In this document: piece by piece, positions 9,338 to 21,912 of the stretch
How the letters are laid out: every line of letters begins with the position of its first letter
How positions within the stretch are numbered: the stretch's first letter is position 1
Assembly: GCA_017483665.1 (NCBI GenBank)
Contig: JAFUVM010000053.1
Span: 1-47,091, forward strand
From: Bacteroidaceae bacterium
GTDB lineage: Bacteria; Bacteroidota; Bacteroidia; Bacteroidales; Bacteroidaceae
Reading direction: 5' to 3'
Length of the DNA stretch: 47,091 nucleotides
Notes under the pieces: model-generated
The model's input: only the letters and a program-made list of their open reading frames with translations
Databases searched by the model: none
Told to the model about the DNA's origin: nothing
Position numbers and translations under genes: made by a program

Positions 9338-10783
9338 ATGAACATGGAAGACAAAAAGCAAAATATCTCCGCTTATCTCGACGCCGACGAGCGCAAGTCG
9401 CTCCTCCGACTGCTTACGGCCGGCTCCGTGGACGACGGGAAATCCACACTCATCGGTCGGCTGCTCTTCGACAGCAAGAAGCTCTACGAAGACCAGCTGC
9501 AAGCCTTGGAACGCGACTCGAAGCGCGTGGGCAACGCCGGAGCCGGACAGATAGACTACGCCCTGCTGCTCGACGGACTGAAAGCCGAGCGCGAGGAAGG
9601 CATCACCATCGACGTGGCCTACCGCTACTTCTCGACGAACCTGCGTAAGTTCATCATCGCCGACACACCCGGACACGAACAGTATACGCGCAACATGATA
9701 ACAGGCGGCTCCACAGCCAACCTCGCCATCATCCTCGTCGACGCACGCAACGGCATCATCACGCAGACACGCCGCCACACGTTCCTCGTCTCGCTGCTCG
9801 GCATCAGGCACATCGTCCTTGCCGTCAACAAAATGGACCTCGTGGACTTCTCCGAGGAAGTCTTCAGCCGCATCCGCAACGAATACCTCGCCCTCACCGC
9901 GCAGCTTGGCATCGAGGACGTCACCTGCTTCCCGCTCTCCGCAAAGGAAGGCGACAACGTCGTGGAGAAGAGCGAACGGACACCTTGGTTCCGGGGCACA
10001 TCGCTCCTGGAGTTCCTGGAGACTGTCCCCATCCACCTCGACCGCAACATGCAGGACTTCCGTTTCCCCGTCCAGTACGTGCTGCGTCCCAACCTGGACT
10101 TCCGCGGCTTCTGCGGCAAGGTGGCAAGCGGCATCATCCGTAAAGGTGACCCTATCATGGCCCTGCCCAGCCGCAAGACAAGCCGTGTGAAAGAGATTTA
10201 CGGCACACAAAAAGGAAGCGTAGAGGAAGCTTTCTGCCCCCAAAGCATCACCATCACCTTGGAGGACGAGATAGACATCTCGCGCGGTGAGATGCTGGTC
10301 AAGCCCGACAACCTGCCTTGCATCGGACGCCACATACAGGCCAAACTCGTCTGGATGGACGAAGAGCCGATGGACCGCCGCAAGCAGTTCTTCCTCAAGG
10401 CAGGCACCAACACGACCCGAGCCACCGTCGGCATCATCGACTACCGCATCGACGTCAACACGATGGAACACCTGCCAGGGCAAGACTTCAAGCTCAACGA
10501 AATCGGTCAGGTGCAGATAACGACGGCCAAGACGCTCTTCTTCGACCCCTACACCAAGAACCGCGCCACCGGTGCCTTCATCCTCATTGACCCCATCACG
10601 AACAACACCTGCGCCGTAGGCATGATAGACAGACAGCTCGACGAAGCAGACCTCCGGCAGGAAGACCTGCCGACGCTCGACCTTCCCCGCCTCGGCATCG
10701 GACCCGAACACTACGAAGCCATCGGGAAAGCCGTCAAGGAACTCAACAGACAAGGCATAGAAGTAACAGTAAAAACGACTTGA
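9338..10783 (+). CDS. cysN: sulfate adenylyltransferase subunit 1 (GTPase)
   Basis: Regulatory GTPase subunit of ATP sulfurylase; GTP hydrolysis drives APS formation by CysD. The EF-Tu-like G motifs are all present: GSVDDGKST (P-loop), DTPGHEQY (G3), NKMD (G4) and a SAK (G5). They are followed by two beta-barrel domains. The protein is about 481 residues and ends after a CysN-like region, without the C-terminal APS kinase domain found in CysNC fusions. An earlier ATG at 9314 overlaps the cysD stop (TGATG), but the ATG at 9338 is preceded by AGAAGGA, a good ribosome-binding site, so 9338 is preferred. The sulfotransferase follows 7 nt after the stop. Confidence 0.93.
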   Translation: MNMEDKKQNISAYLDADERKSLLRLLTAGSVDDGKSTLIGRLLFDSKKLYEDQLQALERDSKRVGNAGAGQIDYALLLDGLKAEREEGITIDVAYRYFSTNLRKFIIADTPGHEQYTRNMITGGSTANLAIILVDARNGIITQTRRHTFLVSLLGIRHIVLAVNKMDLVDFSEEVFSRIRNEYLALTAQLGIEDVTCFPLSAKEGDNVVEKSERTPWFRGTSLLEFLETVPIHLDRNMQDFRFPVQYVLRPNLDFRGFCGKVASGIIRKGDPIMALPSRKTSRVKEIYGTQKGSVEEAFCPQSITITLEDEIDISRGEMLVKPDNLPCIGRHIQAKLVWMDEEPMDRRKQFFLKAGTNTTRATVGIIDYRIDVNTMEHLPGQDFKLNEIGQVQITTAKTLFFDPYTKNRATGAFILIDPITNNTCAVGMIDRQLDEADLRQEDLPTLDLPRLGIGPEHYEAIGKAVKELNRQGIEVTVKTT

Positions 10784-10790
10784 TGACAAC

Positions 10791-11909
10791 ATGGGACTCC
10801 TCAAATTCAGCGACCTTCCGGCCACGACTCTCATCGGTGCCGACTGGAAGACATTCCAGGAAATAACCAGGGGACACCGCATCGCTCCCGACAAACGCAC
10901 CAGCTACCGCCTGACGAAAGCCATCTGCCGCCTGCTCAGTCCTGCCGCCGCCCTGCAGAACCGCAAGTACCAGAAGCTGCTTGCCGACAAGCCCCTGGAG
11001 CACGACCCGCTCTTCATCCTCGGGCACTGGCGCAGCGGAACGACCTTCGTCCACAACATCTTCGCCCAGGACAAGCACTTCGGCTACACGACGACCTACC
11101 AGACAGTCTTCCCGCACTACATCATGGCCCTGCAAGGCTTCTTCAAGCCCATCATGCGCCTCGTCATGCCAGACAAGCGTCCCACCGACAACATAGAGCT
11201 TGCCCCCGACCTCCCGCAAGAGGAAGAGTTCGCCCTGAGCAACATGTGCCCCTACAACTATTACAACTTCTGGTTCTTCCCCGACACGATGCAGGAGTAC
11301 TGCGACCGCTACCTGACCTTCCGCGACATCAGCGACGAGGAGCTGCAAGCCTTCAAGTCCGCCTTCGAAAAGCTCGTCAAGATAAGTCTCTGGAACACCG
11401 GCGGCACCCAATACCTCAGCAAGAACCCGCCGCACACCGGCAGGGTGAAGGCCCTGAACGAACTCTTCCCGCGCGCGCGATACATATATATTATACGCAA
11501 TCCCTATACCGTTTTCGAAAGCACACGCTCCTTTTTCATCAACACCATAAAGCCCCTCGAGCTGAACTCCATCACCGACGAGGAAATGGAACAGAACATC
11601 CTGCGCAACTACATGGAGCTCTATCACGCCTACAAGGAGCAGAAGCAGTGTCTGCCCGAAGGCACACTCTACGAAGTACGCTTCGAGGACATCGAGCAGG
11701 ACGCCCTTTCTATCACCCACGATATTTACAGAAAGTTGGGTATCCCCGGGTGGGAAGAGGCAGAGCCGGCCATCCGACAATATGTCGTCAGCAAGAAGGG
11801 ATACAAAAAAAATCAGTACAATTACGACCCTCGGACTATACAGCTCGTAAACACGCATTGGGCCGAAGTATTCGATGATTGGGGGTATGAATGCCTGCAA
11901 AAAGCATAA
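10791..11909 (+). CDS. PAPS-dependent sulfotransferase family protein
   Basis: A 372-residue cytoplasmic enzyme expected to transfer sulfate from PAPS to an acceptor hydroxyl. The 5'-phosphosulfate-binding loop is ILGHWRSGTTFVHN (residues 76-89). The 3'-phosphate-binding region is ARYIYIIRNPYTVFESTRSF (about residues 230-250), as in the Sulfotransfer_3 group. No signal peptide is seen. It starts 7 nt after cysN, so APS supply and sulfate transfer are co-expressed. Bacteroides thetaiotaomicron has a comparable PAPS-synthesis/sulfotransferase cluster (BT0412-BT0416) linked to cholesterol and steroid sulfation. Whether this enzyme uses sterols is only inference from context. The APS kinase needed to make PAPS is not in the window. 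Confidence 0.85.
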   Translation: MGLLKFSDLPATTLIGADWKTFQEITRGHRIAPDKRTSYRLTKAICRLLSPAAALQNRKYQKLLADKPLEHDPLFILGHWRSGTTFVHNIFAQDKHFGYTTTYQTVFPHYIMALQGFFKPIMRLVMPDKRPTDNIELAPDLPQEEEFALSNMCPYNYYNFWFFPDTMQEYCDRYLTFRDISDEELQAFKSAFEKLVKISLWNTGGTQYLSKNPPHTGRVKALNELFPRARYIYIIRNPYTVFESTRSFFINTIKPLELNSITDEEMEQNILRNYMELYHAYKEQKQCLPEGTLYEVRFEDIEQDALSITHDIYRKLGIPGWEEAEPAIRQYVVSKKGYKKNQYNYDPRTIQLVNTHWAEVFDDWGYECLQKA

Positions 11910-11956
11910 TGAATGTGAAGAAATAACAATTTACTGAAAAAAATTACGTCCGATGC

Positions 11957-11987
11957 TTGCCTGAAGTCAATAATTTGTGTACCTTTG
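11957..11987 (+). promoter_or_regulatory. promoter of the HU-family gene
   Basis: TTG at 11957-11959, a 20-nt spacer and TACCTTTG at 11980-11987, with about 35 nt of leader before the ATG at 12029. Confidence 0.82.
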
Positions 11988-12028
11988 TGCAACAATTAAA
12001 CGAAAAGGACTATTAAATCATACAAAAA

Positions 12029-12307
12029 ATGACTAAAATTGAACTTGTGAAGGCTGTTGCCGAAAAGACCGGCATTGACCAGTCGACAGCTATGGCTGCC
12101 GTTGAAGGTGTTATTGATACGCTCAAAGAATCTCTCATCAGCAAGGAGAGTGTTTACATCCGTGGCTGGGGAACTTGGACTCTGAAGCACCGTGCACAGA
12201 AGACTGCACGCAACATTTCCAAGAACACCACCATGATTATTCCCGCTCACGACATTCCGTTCTTCAAGCCCTGCAAGGACTTCATGGAGGCCGTGGCAAA
12301 GGCTTAA
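12029..12307 (+). CDS. HU/IHF-family DNA-binding protein
   Basis: A 92-residue nucleoid-associated protein that binds and bends DNA as a dimer. MTKIELVKAVAEKTGIDQST and the following helix are the HU dimerisation helices. VYIRGWGTWTLKHRAQKTAR corresponds to the HU signature (G-F-G-x-F-x-x-x-x-R-x-x-R-x-x-R), with W replacing both conserved F positions. The arm KNTTMIIPAHDIPFFKP ends in a P-x-F-K-P-like motif. This is a single-gene unit with its own promoter and a double-hairpin terminator. It has weaker codon bias toward C/G-ending codons than its neighbours, as expected for a small highly expressed protein. HU and IHF subtypes cannot be separated from sequence alone. Confidence 0.93.
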   Translation: MTKIELVKAVAEKTGIDQSTAMAAVEGVIDTLKESLISKESVYIRGWGTWTLKHRAQKTARNISKNTTMIIPAHDIPFFKPCKDFMEAVAKA

Positions 12308-12325
12308 CGACAACACGACCCTTAA

Positions 12326-12379
12326 CCTCCCCCACTATGGGGAGGCTTTCCAAGCTTCCCCGCACGTGGGAAGCTTTTT
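12326..12379 (+). terminator. double-hairpin terminator after the HU gene
   Basis: The first hairpin is CCTCCCC-loop-GGGGAGG (12326-12345). The second is AAGCTTCCC-loop-GGGAAGCTT (12352-12376) running into TTTTT. The first stem belongs to the same G/C-run palindrome family seen inside several genes further along the window. Confidence 0.88.
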
Positions 12380-12422
12380 CGTTTATAGGAAGTTCTTCCG
12401 TTTATCAACAAAACAGTATATT

Positions 12423-14762
12423 ATGAACTACAGACTCTTTACAACCTCTCTGCTTGCCCTGATTCTTGTTACCCCGCTAAAGGCACTTGCCGGAGAGGGA
12501 GCGGGCAGGCCCATCGACTACGTCAACCCCATCATCGGCACGAACGGCATGGGACACACCTTCCCCGGAGCCTGTGTCCCCTTCGGCATCGTCCAGCTCA
12601 GCCCCGAGACGGACACCATCCCGCACAACGTGGACGGCCGCTACCAGGGCAAGGTCTACGAGTACTGCGCCGGCTATCAGTACCGCGACAAGACCATCGT
12701 AGGCTTCAGCCACACACACCTGAGCGGCACAGGACACTCGGACCTGGGCGACATCCTCATCATGCCGACCACCGGAAAGATACAGACCAATCCCGGTACC
12801 GCCGAGGCGCCCGATGCCGGCTACCGTTCGCGCTACAGCCACGACACGGAGCATTGCTCGCCGGGATACTACGAGGTGCGGCTGCAAGACTACGACATCC
12901 TGGCACAGATGACCGCGACGCAGCGTGTCGGCGTGCACCGCTATACCTTCCCCACGGAGCAGGCACAGTTCATACTCGACCTTGGGCACGGCATCTACAA
13001 CTACGACGGGAAGACGCTCTGGTCGTACCTTCGCGTGGTGAACGACACGCTCCTCACCGGCTATCGCATCACCAACGGCTGGGCACGGCAGAACTACACC
13101 TACTTTGCCATCTCGCTCTCCGAACCCATACAGCAGTACGGCTACAACGACCACCAACGCATGAAGTATTCGGGCTTCTGGCGGAAGAACGACATACACC
13201 ACAACTTCCCCGACATGGCCGGACGCGAGATAGCAGCCTACTTCAAGCTGCAACTGCCCGCCAGCCGTCAGCTGACCATCAAGGTGGCACTCTCCGCCGT
13301 CAGTCAGAGCGGTGCCCTCGCCAACCTGCAGGCCGAGGCTGGGGGACTTTCCTTCGACCAATTGCGCGAACAAGCCACTGACCGTTGGGAGAAAGAGCTC
13401 TTGGGATTGGAGATAGAGGGCAGCGACGACCAGAAAGCCCTCTTCTACACCTCGCTCTACCACACGATGATCAACCCGTCCGTCTACATGGATGTCGACG
13501 GCAAGTACCGCGGCGGCGACATGGAGATACACCAGGGGGACGGCTTCACGAACTACACTATCTTCTCCCTCTGGGACACCTATCGTGCCGAGCACCCGCT
13601 GCTCAACCTCATCAAGCCCCGTCAGGGTGCCGACATGGCTGAGAGCATGATACGCATCCAGCAGCAGAGCGCCCTGCACCTGCTGCCCGTCTGGTATCTG
13701 ATGGCGAACGAAGGCTGGTGCATGAGCGGCTACCATGCCGTGGCAGTCCTCTCGGATGTCAGCAAGAAGCTCGGCATCAAGGACAAGAAGGCAATGCTCG
13801 AGGCGATGAAAGCCACAGCCAATTCGCGGTGGATGGAAGGTCTGCCCGACTACATACAGTATGGCTATGTGCCCTACGACCGCTGCGGGACGAGTGCCAG
13901 CAACACGCTGGAGTATGCCTACGATGACTGGACCATCTATCAGGCCGCACTCGATGCGGGCGACAAGGAGATGGCGGAGACCTTCAAGAAACGTGCCCTG
14001 AACTACCGCAACGTCTTCAATCCTGCCATCGGACTGGCCTGTCCCAAGTACAAGGACGGTTCGTGGAAGAAGGACTTCTCGCCCCTGCAGACCTACGGCG
14101 AAGGCTTCATCGAGGGCAACTCGGCCAACTATTCCTTCCACGTGCCGCACGACGTGAAGGGCATGATAGCGTGCTTCGGCGGCGACAAGAAGTTCATCGA
14201 GCGTCTGGACAACCTCTTTGCCGAGCCTCTCGACAAGAAGTATTACGAGGACAACGAGGACATCGAGGAGGAGTGCCTGCTGGGCGGATATGTCCACGGC
14301 AACGAGCCGAGCCACCACATCCCCTACCTCTATGCCTGGACCTCGCAGCCCTGGAAGACGCAGTACTGGCTGCGCGAAATCATGAACCGCATGTATGTGA
14401 ACAACATCGACGGCCTGCACGGCAATGACGACTGCGGACAGATGTCGGCCTGGTACATCTTTACGGCTATGGGCTTCTACCCCGTCTGCCCGGGCAGCGA
14501 CCAGTACGTGCTCGGCGTGCCGTACGTCCCTTCCTGCAAGCTCACCCTGCCCGGCGGGAAGACCTTCCTCATCAAGGCACCGGGCGTCAGCGACAAGAAG
14601 CGTTACGTCAAGGAAGTGCGGCTGAACGGCAAGCCCTACGACAAGCTCTACCTGACGCATGCCGACATCATGGCAGGCGGCACCCTGGAGTTCGTCATGA
14701 GTCCGACGCCCAACAAGAAGCGCTGCATCGCCACCGGCAAGCCTTATTCCCTGAGCGACTGA
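12423..14762 (+). CDS. GH92 family alpha-mannosidase
   Basis: Exported 779-residue glycoside hydrolase of family 92, the calcium-dependent exo-alpha-mannosidases that trim N-glycans and yeast mannan. MNYRLFTTSLLALILVTPLKALA is the signal peptide. The mature protein opens with the family hallmark DYVNPIIGTNGMGHTFPGA and then GFSHTHLSGTGHSDLGDI (N-terminal beta-sandwich). The (alpha/alpha)6 catalytic domain shows YGEGFIEGNSANYSFHVPHD, VHGNEPSHHIPYLYAW, and GLHGNDDCGQMSAWYIF. The latter carries the conserved acidic pair and the glutamates expected in the active site. Length is normal. The frame is open upstream, but 12423 begins the signal peptide and lies past the HU terminator. No promoter match was found. 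It is probably the first gene of a loose unit with the aldo/keto reductase 74 nt downstream. The linkage cleaved (alpha-1,2 or other) is not readable. Confidence 0.93.
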   Translation: MNYRLFTTSLLALILVTPLKALAGEGAGRPIDYVNPIIGTNGMGHTFPGACVPFGIVQLSPETDTIPHNVDGRYQGKVYEYCAGYQYRDKTIVGFSHTHLSGTGHSDLGDILIMPTTGKIQTNPGTAEAPDAGYRSRYSHDTEHCSPGYYEVRLQDYDILAQMTATQRVGVHRYTFPTEQAQFILDLGHGIYNYDGKTLWSYLRVVNDTLLTGYRITNGWARQNYTYFAISLSEPIQQYGYNDHQRMKYSGFWRKNDIHHNFPDMAGREIAAYFKLQLPASRQLTIKVALSAVSQSGALANLQAEAGGLSFDQLREQATDRWEKELLGLEIEGSDDQKALFYTSLYHTMINPSVYMDVDGKYRGGDMEIHQGDGFTNYTIFSLWDTYRAEHPLLNLIKPRQGADMAESMIRIQQQSALHLLPVWYLMANEGWCMSGYHAVAVLSDVSKKLGIKDKKAMLEAMKATANSRWMEGLPDYIQYGYVPYDRCGTSASNTLEYAYDDWTIYQAALDAGDKEMAETFKKRALNYRNVFNPAIGLACPKYKDGSWKKDFSPLQTYGEGFIEGNSANYSFHVPHDVKGMIACFGGDKKFIERLDNLFAEPLDKKYYEDNEDIEEECLLGGYVHGNEPSHHIPYLYAWTSQPWKTQYWLREIMNRMYVNNIDGLHGNDDCGQMSAWYIFTAMGFYPVCPGSDQYVLGVPYVPSCKLTLPGGKTFLIKAPGVSDKKRYVKEVRLNGKPYDKLYLTHADIMAGGTLEFVMSPTPNKKRCIATGKPYSLSD

Positions 14763-14836
14763 ACAGGGGAAAGAGACTGAGCGCCATTAAACTTTTTGCG
14801 TTGCCAAGTGTCTAATAATAAAAAAAGAACGTGAAT

Positions 14837-16237
14837 ATGAGTAAAAAGCACAACGAGAGACACGACATGAACCGCCGGCAGTTCCTGGGGCGACTGGGAT
14901 TTGGTTCGGCATCAGCCTTTTCGCTGATGACGCTGGGGAGCCTTCAGGCTCTCTCGGACACGTCGAAGAAAGGGCAGAACGCCTTCCCCTACACAGGGGG
15001 ACAAGAAGACTCTGAGCAGCCAACGGGGCAGATGACCTACCGCGTACAGAACGGCTCGGGCGAGAAGATTTCGCTGCTGGGCTTCGGCATGATGCGTCTG
15101 CCACGCGAACAGGAGAAGGTGAACGAGCTGATCGACTATGCCCTGGCGCACGGCGTGAACTACTTCGACACCGCTCCCATCTACGGCGGCGGCTCGAACG
15201 AAACGGCCACCGGACTGGCCCTGAGCCGTCATCCGCGCAACACATACTACGTTGCCACCAAGATGTCCAACCAGAACGAAGGCCTGTGGAGCCTCGAGAA
15301 GTCGAAAGAGATGTACGAAGAGTCGTTCCGCAAACTGAAGGTCGACTACATCGACTACTATCTGCTGCACAGCGTGGGCGGCGGCGGGATGGACAACCTC
15401 CGTGGCCGGTTCCTCGACAACGGCTTGCTCGACTTCCTCATGGACGAACGCAAGGCCGGACGCATCCGGCATCTTGGCTTCAGCTACCACGGCGACGTGA
15501 AGGTGTTCGACTGGCTCCTCGACAACCACGACAAGTATCATTGGGACTTCGTACAGATACAGATGAACTACCTCGACTGGCGGCATGCCGGCGGACGCGG
15601 ACGGCGGCGCGGCGATGCCAACGCGGAGTATCTCTACGGACGGCTCGAGAAGCTGGGCATCCAGTGCGTCATCATGGAACCCCTCCGAGGCGGCGGACTG
15701 GCCAACGTCTCCGACGACATACGCCAGCAGATGACCCGTGCACGCAAGGACGACACGCCGGCTCAGTGGGCATTCCGCTGGGTGGGCTCGCATCCCGACG
15801 TGCTGACAGCCCTGAGCGGCATGAACCGCATGGAGCACCTCAAGGAGAACCTTGCCACCTTCTCGCCCCTCATGCCCTGCACCACCGTGGACAACGAGCT
15901 GCTGGCACGCATCGCCGACAAGATGACCGGCCTGCCCACCATCGGCTGCACCACGTGTGCCTACTGCATGCCCTGCAAGTATGGCGTGGACATCCCGGGC
16001 AACTTCGCCTTCTACAACAAGGCGGTGACCGAGGGACGCCTGCCTCTGCCCGACAGTTCGGCACCCGACTTCGAGGAAAAGCGCAAGGCGTACCTCGAGG
16101 CATACCGTGCCGCCATCCCCACAGCGGCAAGGGCTACGAAGTGTCAGGACTGCGGCGAATGCCTGAAGAAGTGCCCGCAGGAGCTGCCCATCCCCACGCA
16201 CATGAGCCGCCTCGTTGAGATGACGAGAAAAAAATGA
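14837..16237 (+). CDS. Tat-exported aldo/keto reductase with C-terminal [4Fe-4S] motifs
   Basis: A 466-residue oxidoreductase. Residues 1-45 contain a twin-arginine signal (MNRRQFLGRLGFGSASAF), implying that it is folded with cofactors before export. The aldo/keto reductase barrel starts near residue 75 (LGFGMMRLP) and includes NYFDTAPIYGGGSNETATGL, with the catalytic Asp and Tyr region, and DYIDYYLLHSVGG. The C-terminus adds two cysteine clusters: CTTCAYCMPC (near residue 375) and CQDCGECLKKCP (near residue 436), as in ferredoxin-type extensions. GTG 14831, ATG 14837 and ATG 14867 are all possible starts; 14837 gives a standard Tat N-region. The FMN-binding protein downstream suggests a periplasmic electron-transfer pair. 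The TGA stop lies in a 7-nt repeat. Substrate unknown. Confidence 0.88.
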   Translation: MSKKHNERHDMNRRQFLGRLGFGSASAFSLMTLGSLQALSDTSKKGQNAFPYTGGQEDSEQPTGQMTYRVQNGSGEKISLLGFGMMRLPREQEKVNELIDYALAHGVNYFDTAPIYGGGSNETATGLALSRHPRNTYYVATKMSNQNEGLWSLEKSKEMYEESFRKLKVDYIDYYLLHSVGGGGMDNLRGRFLDNGLLDFLMDERKAGRIRHLGFSYHGDVKVFDWLLDNHDKYHWDFVQIQMNYLDWRHAGGRGRRRGDANAEYLYGRLEKLGIQCVIMEPLRGGGLANVSDDIRQQMTRARKDDTPAQWAFRWVGSHPDVLTALSGMNRMEHLKENLATFSPLMPCTTVDNELLARIADKMTGLPTIGCTTCAYCMPCKYGVDIPGNFAFYNKAVTEGRLPLPDSSAPDFEEKRKAYLEAYRAAIPTAARATKCQDCGECLKKCPQELPIPTHMSRLVEMTRKK

Positions 16238-16283
16238 AAAATGAAAAGTGAAAAATGAAAAGTGAAAGATGAAGAATGAATGA
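16235..16283. repeat. 7-nt tandem repeat TGAAAAR
   Basis: Seven consecutive 7-nt units (TGAAAAA, TGAAAAG, TGAAAGA, TGAAGAA and similar) start at the TGA stop of the aldo/keto reductase and run into the 5' end of the FMN-binding gene. Confidence 0.85.
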
Positions 16284-16296
16284 AGAAAGGAAGCAG

Positions 16297-16701
16297 ATGA
16301 AAAAGACGATATTGAAAGCCACAGTACTCTGCGGAGCATTTATCCTGCTGACAAGTCAGACGGAAAACACCCCGATAATGACGAAGGAGAAGGACGTCAC
16401 CGTCATCAACACCACAGACCTGGCCTCGGACATCGAGGGATATGCAGGCTGCACGCCGATGAAGGTCTACATCCAGGGCGGGAAGGTGCTGCGCGTGGAG
16501 GCTTTGGAGAACGAAGAGACACCCAAGTACTTCGACATGGTCGAAAAGGGGCTGCTGAAGAAGTGGAACGGGAAACCCGTAGCCACAGCCGAGAAGCTGA
16601 AGGTGGACGCCGTCAGCGGAGCCACCGTATCGTCGGAGGCAGTCATCGAGAACGTCCGCCGCGGCATCAGCTACTACATTTTCGCCAACAAGAAGAAGTA
16701 A
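16297..16701 (+). CDS. FMN-binding domain protein, exported
   Basis: A 134-residue protein with an N-terminal hydrophobic export or anchor segment (MKKTILKATVLCGAFILLTS) followed by an FMN_bind domain. The segment YAGCTPMKVYIQGGKVLRVE starts the domain. AVSGATVSSEAVI carries the SGAT motif whose threonine is the covalent FMN attachment site in this family (as in NqrC/RnfG and small flavin-transfer targets). The start at 16297 is preceded by GGAAG; an in-frame ATG at 16276 would add seven polar residues and is possible. Directly downstream of the Tat-exported Fe-S reductase, separated only by a tandem repeat. The two probably pass electrons in the periplasm. An FMN transferase (ApbE) would be needed and is not seen here. 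Confidence 0.85.
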   Translation: MKKTILKATVLCGAFILLTSQTENTPIMTKEKDVTVINTTDLASDIEGYAGCTPMKVYIQGGKVLRVEALENEETPKYFDMVEKGLLKKWNGKPVATAEKLKVDAVSGATVSSEAVIENVRRGISYYIFANKKK

Positions 16702-16741
16702 GGGCTGACAGATGCCGCCAAGTGCGGCGAAGACAAGAAGA

Positions 16742-16773
16742 AAGGGGTTGTGTCCGGACAGGCACAGCCCCTT
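16742..16773 (+). terminator. hairpin terminator after the FMN-binding gene
   Basis: An 11-bp stem AAGGGGTTGTG / CACAGCCCCTT (one G-T pair) with a 10-nt loop, 41 nt after the stop. The T-run is weak. Confidence 0.55.
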
Positions 16774-16788
16774 CATTGTATCACGGCA

Positions 16789-16933
16789 CGCGCTTATTCC
16801 GGAAGCGCCTCGCGCTTATTCCGGAAGCGCCTCGTGCTTATTTCGGAAGCGCCTCGTGCTTATTTCGGAAGCGCCTCGTGCTTATTCCGGAAGCGCCTCG
16901 CGCTTATTTCGGAAGCGCCTCGTGCTTATTTCA
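16789..16933. repeat. 22-bp tandem repeat array, 6.5 copies
   Basis: Units start at 16789, 16811, 16833, 16855, 16877, 16899 and 16921 (partial). Each reads CG(C/T)GCTTATT(C/T)CGGAAGCG followed by CCT, with few differences. The array lies just 3' of the beta-galactosidase stop. An inverted, related array lies upstream of the same gene at 21564-21650. Confidence 0.95.
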
Positions 16934-16946
16934 GACACGGCACGGC

Positions 16947-21557
<4,611 letters not shown>

Positions 21558-21563
21558 TCACAA

Positions 21564-21650
21564 ATAAGAGCGTGCCGCTTCGGGGATAAGAGCACGCCGC
21601 TTCGGGGATAAGCGCACGCCGCTTCGGGGATAAGAGCACGCCGCATAACC
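21564..21650. repeat. 22-bp tandem repeat array, about 4 copies
   Basis: Units start at 21564, 21586, 21608 and 21630 (partial), reading ATAAGAGCACGCCGCTTCGG plus GG. The reverse complement of the 16789 array unit aligns at about 16 of 22 positions, so the GH2 gene sits between related arrays in opposite orientation. Confidence 0.9.
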
Positions 21651-21661
21651 TGGGGCAAAAC

Positions 21662-21696
21662 AAAAAGGGATTTGCCACGGCGGACAGATCCCCTTC
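21662..21696 (-). terminator. possible terminator of the tRNA-Ala transcript
   Basis: On the minus strand an AAGGGGAT arm and an ATCCC arm enclose a loop, followed by TTTTTG. It begins 14 nt past the tRNA 3' end. Confidence 0.5.
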
Positions 21697-21709
21697 AGTA
21701 CGTGCTTCG

Positions 21710-21784
<75 letters not shown>

Positions 21785-21804
21785 GTCTTGCGTTGTTTGC
21801 GGTG

Positions 21805-21836
21805 CAAATTTACACACTTTCTGCCAAACAAGCAAA
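21805..21836 (-). promoter_or_regulatory. promoter of tRNA-Ala
   Basis: On the minus strand: TTTG (complement of 21833-21836), a 20-nt spacer, then TAAATTTG (complement of 21805-21812), about 22 nt before the tRNA 5' end. Confidence 0.8.
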
Positions 21837-21852
21837 TATCTGACGCGTTTTT

Positions 21853-21883
21853 TTGCAATAAAGCATGAAATTTCGTACTTTTG
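21853..21883 (+). promoter_or_regulatory. promoter of the M6 protease operon
   Basis: TTG at 21853-21855, a 20-nt spacer and TACTTTTG at 21876-21883, 29 nt before the ATG at 21913. It is divergent from, and overlaps the upstream region of, the tRNA promoter. Confidence 0.8.
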
Positions 21884-21912
21884 CACTCCGTACACATATT
21901 TATATATATAAT

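Noticed and set aside
12477..14660. 727-codon minus-strand frame
   Set aside because: Shadow of the GH92 gene, which has all family motifs on the plus strand.
16789..16933. Possible CRISPR array
   Set aside because: The 22-bp units are directly adjacent with no unique spacers, and no cas genes are near; it is a tandem repeat.
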